From an uncultured Caldimonas sp. (GTDB lineage Bacteria; Pseudomonadota; Gammaproteobacteria; Burkholderiales; Burkholderiaceae), in assembly GCF_946480305.1 (NCBI RefSeq), contig NZ_CAMLJQ010000013.1:1-64000 (forward strand): DNA of 64,000 nucleotides. Direction: 5' to 3'. A program made the translations under genes and the position numbers. The notes under the pieces are model-generated. The model worked only from the letters and a program-made list of their open reading frames with translations, had not been told where the DNA came from and ran no database searches. Of this stretch, positions 12,158 through 19,206 are shown in pieces. Numbering within the stretch: the stretch's first letter is position 1; each line of letters starts with the position of its first letter.

Positions 12158-13093
12158 TCAAGCAGACTCTTCGTCAAAGTAATCGCTATCCAGCTTCGGC
12201 ACCCGGAGCAGCCGAACTTGCACACCCACCTCGTGATCGATCATCAGCTCAGCAAGGCGGACCCCGTCGATCAATACGATCCCTTCAACGCTCTTCACAA
12301 ATGACAGGGCTTGTTCTGTGAACCTGGACGTGGTGATGAAGATGCCTTTCCGTGCGCGCTGCCCAGCCAAAGCGCCGTAGAACGCCTGCATCTCGGGCCG
12401 ACTGACTGGCGCGTCGGTCCACCGCTTAGCCTGCACCAAGACCTTCTCAAGACCGAGCTTGTCGAGAGAAATCACCCCGTCGATGCCGCCATCACCCGAG
12501 CCGCCTACTCGTTGGAGATCAGCACGGTTCGCGCCGTAGCCCATCTTGTGCAGCAAGTCCAACACCACCGTCTCGAAGAACACCGGCGTGACGTTGGTGA
12601 GGGCCTCCAGTATTTCGGCCGTTACGCTGCGGCGAATCTCGCCCAGCGCTTGACCCAGTCGATCGTCGGGACTGGCAATGCTTTCGCTCGCAGAAGGCGG
12701 CGTCGCGTGGATCGTTGCGCTGTCAGCGGAAGGGCTCTCAGATTGACGAAGCCGCACGTCCATGAAACCGATGGCCAATCGTTCGACCATCTCGGGCGGT
12801 AACGGCGACGTGTTCTGCAACGCGAACTCTCTGCCTGCGTCTGTCAGACACCAATGCCCCCGGCGAGTGCTTCGAGACAGGCCCGCGCGCTTGAGCCTGT
12901 CGTGTGCCCATCCGGCGCGGTTCTTGTAGACGGGTTGTGTGCCGCTGGGCAGCAGCTCCTTCCGGTCGTCGTCGGAAAGGTGCAGGACGGCCGCTGCGGC
13001 TTCATGGACCTCCCGCGCCAACGCCCCTTCAGGACGCTGCGACAGGAAGCGCAAAACGGGTTCGATGAATTGGTCGTATGTAGGAACCGGCAT
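12158..13093 (-). CDS. Mrr-type restriction endonuclease
   Basis: A 311-residue protein with the Mrr layout. An N-terminal winged-helix domain (PTYDQFIEPVLRFLSQRPEG through HWCLTDAGREFA) is followed by a C-terminal PD-(D/E)xK-like Mrr catalytic domain. The catalytic block GGSGDGGIDGVI...VLVQAKRW supplies the D and QxK residues typical of Mrr. Mrr enzymes cut DNA with modified bases, or DNA in stressed cells. The gene converges on hsdM with 36 nt between stops. I chose the ATG at 13093 (MPVPTYDQF); a TTG 15 nt upstream is the alternative. Its presence beside a methylating type I system is notable, because Mrr can attack foreign methylation patterns. Confidence 0.9.
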   Translation of the reverse strand: MPVPTYDQFIEPVLRFLSQRPEGALAREVHEAAAAVLHLSDDDRKELLPSGTQPVYKNRAGWAHDRLKRAGLSRSTRRGHWCLTDAGREFALQNTSPLPPEMVERLAIGFMDVRLRQSESPSADSATIHATPPSASESIASPDDRLGQALGEIRRSVTAEILEALTNVTPVFFETVVLDLLHKMGYGANRADLQRVGGSGDGGIDGVISLDKLGLEKVLVQAKRWTDAPVSRPEMQAFYGALAGQRARKGIFITTSRFTEQALSFVKSVEGIVLIDGVRLAELMIDHEVGVQVRLLRVPKLDSDYFDEESA

Positions 13094-13358
13094 GGTGACC
13101 CCAGTCAAGGCTCTTTATGTGAAGCGACGGCGGTGGCGGCATGGCGAACATAACCGTTCAGGGTGCTGGTTGGCCCCTGGCAATTCTTGCACTGGTGCGC
13201 TGTGAAAAGGCCCCCGTGCCGTTGCCTACCTTTCACATTGCATACAGCGCGCTTGCAGGGCGTTCCCCTTGAAGGGCGATTGCTTATGCGTCGTCCAGCC
13301 GGTATACCGCCGTCTCGATCAAACGTCCCATTGCTCGCTTATATACGAGACGCATGCT

Positions 13359-14195
13359 ATGAACACTCTCAGCCTGGCACTTCAAACGGTCCTCACCTCT
13401 GTGGCTCCGTTCGGCGGCGCCGCCTTGATCGCTGCAATGTTGTGGATCGTCTGGAGAACGCAGTCGGGTCACGCGTTGCGTTATCGCGCGTGGCGGTTAC
13501 TGCACGGGCGCACCGAGATCACGGATCCGGACATCAAGCGTTTCGTCGAAGAGCGGAATGAACTGATGACCTTTCGGTTTCTGTCCGGCGTCCAGGTTCG
13601 CACTGCGCAGAACTGCCGAACGTTGGCGCGCTGGTTGCGAGAACACAACGAGGAAGTCCGCACCATCCGTTTCGCGGGGCCGTACTTCGATGTGGAGCAG
13701 CTAAGAGTCAAGACGGAAGCACTCCCAGGTCTTGCCCGCCTTCTGGTCACGTTCGTTGGTTCGGTCTTGCTGTTTGCAGCTTCGACCTATGTGACCAGCC
13801 TCGCCTTCCGGGACCACACCTTTCTCAAGGTGAACAGCACGGGGACATGGTTCGCTGTGCAATCGAAGGGCTTCGCTCCGGCAACGCTTGCTGGGAAGGC
13901 CGGTGCGCCGGTGGTCAAGCTGGAGGACTGCAAGTCAAAGCCGAATGCGAACCTCAACGCACCGGCACTGGATGTACGTAACGTCGAGGTGCTCTGTGCC
14001 CTGCTTCGCGATCCAGCGGCAGAGCAGTACTTGTCGAAGAACCTCGCCGAGCAACGAGCGGGGTTTGGTGTGTTTGCGGTGGTCTTGGGGTGGTGGGCCC
14101 TTCCGCTGCTGCTGGTGCCTTTGCGGGTTGAAGTTGCGCGCCAACTGAGCAAGCGGATTGCCGCGCGAGAGCAGCAGTTGCTGCTCCCCTTCTGA
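13359..14195 (+). CDS. DUF6216-like membrane protein
   Basis: A 278-residue protein whose pattern (MTFRFLSGVQVRT...GPYFDVEQ...) I recognise as DUF6216-like; the function is unknown. Predicted membrane segments lie near residues 10-28, 122-142 (LLVTFVGSVLLFAASTYV) and 238-258 (VFAVVLGWWALPLLLVPL). Between the last two lies a polar ~90-residue region with two cysteines, probably exposed on one face of the membrane. The ATG at 13359 gives the membrane helix at the N-terminus; the frame is open 90 nt further upstream but that part looks non-coding. It sits between the Mrr gene and a small broken membrane gene. Confidence 0.75.
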   Translation: MNTLSLALQTVLTSVAPFGGAALIAAMLWIVWRTQSGHALRYRAWRLLHGRTEITDPDIKRFVEERNELMTFRFLSGVQVRTAQNCRTLARWLREHNEEVRTIRFAGPYFDVEQLRVKTEALPGLARLLVTFVGSVLLFAASTYVTSLAFRDHTFLKVNSTGTWFAVQSKGFAPATLAGKAGAPVVKLEDCKSKPNANLNAPALDVRNVEVLCALLRDPAAEQYLSKNLAEQRAGFGVFAVVLGWWALPLLLVPLRVEVARQLSKRIAAREQQLLLPF

Positions 14196-14208
14196 AAACG
14201 TGTTCCTT

Positions 14209-14450
14209 CTACCGCCAGTTCTTAAAAGCAACGCAACCAAGCACAACGACGAACAGCAGCGCCAGCGCATTCAAGCCAACGCAAGAAAGCCCACACGGCT
14301 TTCCCACTTGTCCATGTTCGTCGTCATGACGTAGTGCGGTGGCCCGCTCCCGTAGGCCTCGATCAGGTTGACTGCCGTGACATAAGCAGCCAGCGCGAGA
14401 ACAACCCCAGCAGCCGCAACGCAAACAAGGCTAACGATGCGTTTGGTCAT
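14209..14450 (-). pseudogene. Small two-helix membrane protein, frameshifted
   Basis: From ATG 14450 the frame reads MTKRIVSLVCVAAAGVV (first membrane helix), then a polar stretch with TTNMDKWESRVGFLALA, then a stop near 14271. Shifting one base at about 14275 continues with a second helix, LNALALLFVVVLGC, and a positively charged end (AFKNWR) closing at 14209. The two halves make one sensible ~80-residue two-helix protein, so a single-base indel is likely. It could be a true mutation or a sequencing error. It converges on the DUF6216-like gene with 13 nt between the stops. Confidence 0.6.
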
Positions 14451-14643
14451 TTCACCGTCCCACCTGACGCAGCGCATGGTCTCGCGTCGTGCTCGCAGTT
14501 GTCGTCTTCGTCGCGACCGGTGCCGCCAACCTGTGGTTCGCGACGAGGGCGTGAGCCCACTGGCGGCGCCGCGATGGTGCTTCAGTGGGGCGGTTTGGGG
14601 TGGTGTTCATCGGGGCTCCTCGTCATGCGCGGTGGATCTGCGC

Positions 14644-15774
14644 TCACGAGCGTTGGCGCTTGCCGCGCAACCGGCCGGAACGGGCCCACGCCAGCACGCC
14701 CAGCCCCGCCGCCATCAGCGCATAGGTCTGCGGTTCGGGCACGGGTGTGAGCACGAGCACGGAAGCCTGCCCGCCGTATTCCCCGCCGAGCAGTATGCGT
14801 CCCTGGTCGTCGATGGCCACGGGGTCGAACAGGCGGATGCTGGGGTCGGTGCCCGGCTCGAGCAGGCTGTTCAGGTTGTGCATCTGCCCGTCGGTGTACA
14901 GGAAGGGCACCATCCATTCGGTGATGCCGCTGCTGCGGCCGACGACGTCGCCGTTGGCATTGATGCCGAAGGCCGAGCTGTCGCCGCCGTACAGCGTGCC
15001 CAAGTCGATCATCTGGCCGTCGCGGTACAGGAAGGCGTGGCGGCGTTGCGCGTCAGCAGGGTCGAGGCTGGCGTGGCCCACCACGTGGCCGTGCACATTG
15101 AGCGCAAGGCCTTCGCTGAAAGACCCACCCAGGCTGCCCAGGCCGGTCATCTGCCCGTCGCTGTACAGAAAGGCCTCCAGCGCGTTCCAGTCCCAGGGCT
15201 CGCCGGCCGGCGCCGTGGACCGCATGCCCGTCACCTGGCCCGCCGCATTGATCGCGTGCGCCTGGCCGGCACCCAGCAACCGGGTGGTGCCGTTGTGGTG
15301 GAAGAAGGCCATATAAGGCGCCGAAGGGTCGTTCAGGGTGAATTCGTAGCCGACCACTTGACCGTTGTCGTTGATGCCGGTGGCGGTGCTCTCGAGTCCC
15401 ACGAGCGGCGTGATGCTGCGCATCGTCCGGCCGTCGTGAACGAAGGCGTTGTAGTAGTCGTCAGCAGGCCGGCGCGAGGCGCCGACCACGTGGCCATGCG
15501 CGTTGATGCTGCGGCCCTCGCTGCCGCTGCCGCCCAGCGTGCCGAGGTTGTGGAACTGCCCCTCCGAATACACGAAGGCCGTGGCTTCTGGCGACGGCAC
15601 GAAACCGAAGATGAAGCCGGTGATCTGGCCGGCAGCATTGAACCCGGTGGGGGTGGGCCCGCCCAGCCCTTCAGGGGGCGTGATGGTGGTCACCCGGTAG
15701 ACCGGCGCGGCGAGTGCGCATGCGGCGGCGACCAGGCCGGTGGCAAAGAGTGTGGCGGTTCGTGTTCGGATCAT
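14644..15774 (-). CDS. HAF-repeat PEP-CTERM sorted protein
   Basis: A 376-residue exported protein. A signal peptide (MIRTRTATLFATGLVAAACALA) is followed by six to eight repeats of the HAF type, with the pattern (A)FVYSEGQFHNLGTLGG...GINANGDVVG. The C-terminus is a PEP-CTERM sorting signal: VPEPQTYALMAAGL, a hydrophobic stretch, and a basic tail. Such proteins are cleaved and anchored or released by exosortase, usually in species that make exopolysaccharide. No exosortase is in this window. The gene is monocistronic, with the conserved G5/C5 motif about 70 nt upstream of its start. A second PEP-CTERM gene at 47272-48198 has the same upstream element. Confidence 0.9.
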   Translation of the reverse strand: MIRTRTATLFATGLVAAACALAAPVYRVTTITPPEGLGGPTPTGFNAAGQITGFIFGFVPSPEATAFVYSEGQFHNLGTLGGSGSEGRSINAHGHVVGASRRPADDYYNAFVHDGRTMRSITPLVGLESTATGINDNGQVVGYEFTLNDPSAPYMAFFHHNGTTRLLGAGQAHAINAAGQVTGMRSTAPAGEPWDWNALEAFLYSDGQMTGLGSLGGSFSEGLALNVHGHVVGHASLDPADAQRRHAFLYRDGQMIDLGTLYGGDSSAFGINANGDVVGRSSGITEWMVPFLYTDGQMHNLNSLLEPGTDPSIRLFDPVAIDDQGRILLGGEYGGQASVLVLTPVPEPQTYALMAAGLGVLAWARSGRLRGKRQRS

Positions 15775-15819
15775 GGTGGCTCCCGGTGTGTGTCGATCGA
15801 GGTGCTGCTGCCCGACGAG

Positions 15820-15869
15820 ACACTAGCCAGCCGAACGGAACAGGCATCCCCCGCTTGGGGGGGGCGGTG
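15820..15869 (-). promoter_or_regulatory. G5/C5 operator and -10-like hexamer of the first PEP-CTERM gene
   Basis: On the plus strand GGCATCCCCCGCT starts at 15844 and is followed by a run of eight G. The 13-mer is identical to the one starting at 48271, upstream of the other PEP-CTERM gene. Its gene-proximal edge is 70 nt from the ATG (73 nt in the other case). In gene sense, the G5 run is followed 22 nt later by TAGTGT (15820-15825), a possible -10. The sequence between (ATGCC-nn-TTCC...CGG) is also shared. This looks like an activator site overlapping the -35 region. Confidence 0.55.
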
Positions 15870-15989
15870 AGAGCCGACCGGCCCGCAACGCCGATAAATG
15901 CTGGAATGAGGACACAGCTCCAGCGTAGAAGTTGCTTTTGCTTTCAGGTCGAGTGCTGGCCGCTCGATACACCGCGACGCGTTTGCACT

Positions 15990-16083
15990 CGTGTCGCTGC
16001 AAGCGACACGTCAACGAAACGTGTCGCGAGTTCTTAAAAACGGCGACACGACGACGCGAGGTGTTCTCTCCGGCGACACGACG
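15990..16083. repeat. Palindrome cluster, left side of the T6SS island
   Basis: Several copies of CGACACG/CGTGTCG occur within 94 nt. CGTGTCGCT-GCA-AGCGACACG (15990-16010) is a perfect inverted repeat with 9-bp arms and a 3-nt centre. CGTGTCG recurs at 16020-16026. CGGCGACACGACG occurs twice (16041-16053 and 16071-16083). It lies between the divergent PEP-CTERM and vgrG genes. The rest of this 540-nt gap shows nothing else I can assign apart from the vgrG ribosome-binding site. A related cluster lies at 23834-23945. Confidence 0.6.
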
Positions 16084-16318
16084 CAACGGCTGGCACTTCA
16101 CCTGTGAGTTCTGCCTGCTGCCGCTTCCCTTGCGGGGCGTTTTCACAATGCCCACGGAAATGAAGCATGAAGAGCTGTTCGGCCCGCCAGCAACCCCCCA
16201 CAAAAGGGGTCCGTAACACTGTGTGGTTCGCGGCGGGGCCGTGCCAAACTTTCTCTCCCCAAGCCGCGCACCACAACAAGCAGCACCGCGGCGACAAGAA
16301 CTTCAGGAGAGGCTTGTC

Positions 16319-19153
16319 ATGACCTTGCGACCGCATGCGGCGTCGTCCGCGTGGCATCAAATTGCCCGCAGTCTGGGCATCACCCTCACCTCGGACACCC
16401 GCCTGTACGAACTGCAAGGCAGCGAGTTGTTGGCGGGTTTGCTGGTCGAATCCTTCAGCGCCCGCGAAGCCCTGAGCGAGCTGTTCGACTACCGCGTCAC
16501 CGTGCTGTCGACCTCCGCGCACGTGGACCTGGCCGCGCTGCTCGGCGAACAAGCGAGCCTCGCGATCAGCCTTGCGGATGGCAGCCGCACCACCCGCACC
16601 GGCGTCATCGTCGCGGCTTCCGCCCTGCAAAGCGACGGCGGCTTGGCCCGCTACGAACTCGTCGTGCAACCCTGGTTGAGTGCCCTGGCCCTGACCCAGC
16701 GCAGCCAGAGCTTCATCGACAAGACCGTCATCGAGATCGTCGAATCCATCTTCCAGCCCTACGCCTCGATCGCCGCGTGGGCCTGGTCCCCCTGCGTCAG
16801 CCAGCACCTCGCGTCCGTGGCCGCGCGGCACTACTGCAACCAGTTCCGCGAGACCGACCTGTCCTTCGTCAGCCGCCTGCTCGCCGAAGAAGGCATCGGC
16901 TGGCGCTTCGAAGAAGACGAATCCGCCCCCAAGGGCCACAAGTTGATCTTCTTCGCCGACAGCCCCGCGCTGCCCGAAGACGCCAGCTCCGCCGCCGGCG
17001 GCGGCATCCGCTACCACCGCGCCAGCAGCCAGGAAGACAGCGACGCGGTGCAGGCCTTCACGCAGGCCCACCGCCTGCGCCCGGCGGTGGCCACCCTGCA
17101 AGCCTGGGACTACGCCGCCAAACGCAGCTACACCGCCAGCGTGCCCACCCGCGAGTTGAACGGCACCGCCCCGCGGCTGGAACACTACGACCCCGCCGGC
17201 AGCCTGGACCACCACGCCGGCACCAGCAGCTTCCAGGCCGGCCACTACGCCCGCGTGCTGATGGAATCCCTCGAAGCCTGGCACCAGCGCCACGAAGGCT
17301 TGAGCACCGTGCGCACCCTGCGCCCCGGCACCCGCTTCAGCCTGCGCGAGGCGCCGCTGCCCCAAGGCCAGAGCAGCTTCCTCGCCACCGCGCTCACCAG
17401 CGCCGGCATCAACAACCTGCCCAAGGACCTGAACGACGCCATCGCCCGCCGCCTGGGCCCCGCCGGCTTCACGCACGAGCTGCCCGAAGAAGTGAAGACC
17501 CAAGCCCAGGCCAGCGGCTACGGCAACCACTTCACCTGTCTGGCCGAGTCCCTGCCCTGGCGCCCCAGACTGCAAGACGACACCGGCACCCGCCTGAACC
17601 CCAAGCCGCGCGTGCTGGGGCCGCAAAGCGCCCTCGTTGTCGGCCCCAACGGCGAGACCAGCCCCAGCGGTGCGGAGGAGATCCACACCGACCGCTGGGG
17701 CCGCATCCGCGTGCAGTTCCACTGGCAGGCGCATGCCAGCCATGCCAACGCCAGCAACCACAGCATCTGGGTGCGCATGGCCCAGCCCTATGCCGGTGCC
17801 GGCATGGGCAGCCAGTTCATCCCTCGCATCGGCCAGGAAGTGCTGGTGCACTTCGAAGACCTGGACATCGACCGGCCCATTGCGATCGGGGCGTTCTACA
17901 ACGGCAAGGGTGAAGGCGGGGTGGCCGCCACACCGGGCGGAGCGATGGCGGACAGCGACACAGCCGTCTTCCAGCACAGCACCGACCACCGCACCAGCGC
18001 GCAGGGCAACCTCGCCAGCGGCCACAGCCCCGCATGGCACGGAGCCGCCCCCGGGGCGGACCACCAGGCCAATGCCGCAGCACTGAGCGGCTTCAAGACC
18101 AAGGAGTTCGGCGGCGACGGATCGAGCGAACTGTGCTTCGACGACACCGACCAGCAACTCAACGTGAAGGCGGCCACCACGCAGCATGCGACCTGGCTGA
18201 ATCTGGGGCATCTGCTTCATCGCGCCGACAACCACCGTGGCAGCTTCCGCGGGCTGGGGCTGGAACTGCGCACCGACGCGTATGGCGCCGTCCGTGGCGG
18301 CAAGGGCGTGCTGCTCAGCACCTACGGCATCCCTGCGGCCACCCCGGCTGGCGACAACGCGCCCGGCATGGCACTGGCCAAGCAGATGGTCCAACTGGCC
18401 CAGACCTTCAGCGATGCGGCGAAGACGCACGAGACGGTGCAGCTCGCAGGCCACATTGGCAGCCACAAGGCCGGTCAGAGCGCGATCGATGACAAGGCGG
18501 CGCCGCTGAAGGCCTTGCACACCGCGCTCAGCGGCACGGTGGCCGAGCGTGGCTTCGACACTGCACAAGAAGACGCGGCCAACAAGCACACGCAAGCCAG
18601 CGACGACAAGCTGCCGCACACGACCGACCCGGTGGTGGCGATCACGGCCAAAGCAGGATTCGGGCTGACCGCGGGGCAGGACATCCATATCGCCGCGGGC
18701 GAGACGATCCATACCGCCTCAGGGCAGGACACGCATCACGCTATTGGCGGGCAGGCGAGGCTGCACACGGGCCAGGCGATCGGCGTGCTCGCTGGAGCAA
18801 TAGGCCCAGGTGAAGGCGCTGCAGGCAAGGGCCTCACGATGATCGCGGCCCAAGGCAACGTCGACGTGCAGGCGCAGGCCGGGCCGATGCAGGTCGCAGC
18901 CAAGGGGCTCATCAACATCAAGAGCAAGGCCTCGCACATCGACTGGGCCGCGGCCAAGAAGATCGTGCTCGCGACCGAAGGCGGCGCCAGCATCACGATC
19001 GACGCCAGCGGCATCGTCACGCAGTGCCCGGGCAAGATCACCGTGCATGCCGGCAGGAAGAGTTTTGTGGGGCCCGGCAGGCAGAACTATCCGTTGCCGG
19101 CAATGCCCCGCGGCAACCTTCAAATCAAGCGGAAGTTTCCGTTTTCAAGTTGA
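16319..19153 (+). CDS. vgrG: Type VI secretion tip protein VgrG (DUF2345-type)
   Basis: A 944-residue VgrG. The gp27-like part begins LTSDTRLYELQGSELLAG and includes YCNQFRETDLSFVSRLLAEEGIGW (the conserved NETDxxFxxRLxxEEG motif). The gp5-like OB part has the typical IHTDRWGRIRVQFHW and SIWVRMAQPYAGAGMGSQFIPRIGQEVLV. A DUF2345-type extension from ~residue 560 ends in a beta-helical needle (AAGETIHTASGQDTHHAIG). The trimer caps the Hcp tube and carries effectors. I chose ATG 16319 because AGGAG (16305-16309) precedes it at good distance; the frame is open further upstream. No T6SS structural genes are in the window, so this is an orphan vgrG module delivering the adjacent effector. Confidence 0.95.
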   Translation: MTLRPHAASSAWHQIARSLGITLTSDTRLYELQGSELLAGLLVESFSAREALSELFDYRVTVLSTSAHVDLAALLGEQASLAISLADGSRTTRTGVIVAASALQSDGGLARYELVVQPWLSALALTQRSQSFIDKTVIEIVESIFQPYASIAAWAWSPCVSQHLASVAARHYCNQFRETDLSFVSRLLAEEGIGWRFEEDESAPKGHKLIFFADSPALPEDASSAAGGGIRYHRASSQEDSDAVQAFTQAHRLRPAVATLQAWDYAAKRSYTASVPTRELNGTAPRLEHYDPAGSLDHHAGTSSFQAGHYARVLMESLEAWHQRHEGLSTVRTLRPGTRFSLREAPLPQGQSSFLATALTSAGINNLPKDLNDAIARRLGPAGFTHELPEEVKTQAQASGYGNHFTCLAESLPWRPRLQDDTGTRLNPKPRVLGPQSALVVGPNGETSPSGAEEIHTDRWGRIRVQFHWQAHASHANASNHSIWVRMAQPYAGAGMGSQFIPRIGQEVLVHFEDLDIDRPIAIGAFYNGKGEGGVAATPGGAMADSDTAVFQHSTDHRTSAQGNLASGHSPAWHGAAPGADHQANAAALSGFKTKEFGGDGSSELCFDDTDQQLNVKAATTQHATWLNLGHLLHRADNHRGSFRGLGLELRTDAYGAVRGGKGVLLSTYGIPAATPAGDNAPGMALAKQMVQLAQTFSDAAKTHETVQLAGHIGSHKAGQSAIDDKAAPLKALHTALSGTVAERGFDTAQEDAANKHTQASDDKLPHTTDPVVAITAKAGFGLTAGQDIHIAAGETIHTASGQDTHHAIGGQARLHTGQAIGVLAGAIGPGEGAAGKGLTMIAAQGNVDVQAQAGPMQVAAKGLINIKSKASHIDWAAAKKIVLATEGGASITIDASGIVTQCPGKITVHAGRKSFVGPGRQNYPLPAMPRGNLQIKRKFPFSS

Positions 19154-19206
19154 AGCGCCACGAGTGGCGGCGCACGGTTCGTGTTCTCCAAGGTAACGAC
19201 TACAGC

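Noticed and set aside
14437..15870. A 477-residue plus-strand open frame opposite the HAF-repeat PEP-CTERM gene
   Set aside because: Its repeats merely mirror the HAF repeats; the minus frame has a signal peptide and a sorting signal.
15823..16203. A 126-residue minus-strand open frame in the gap before vgrG
   Set aside because: No ribosome-binding site, no family resemblance, and it covers the palindrome cluster and motif.
16034..18712. An 892-residue minus-strand open frame opposite vgrG
   Set aside because: It is the complement of a strongly coding VgrG, has a mirror-frame composition and no family features.
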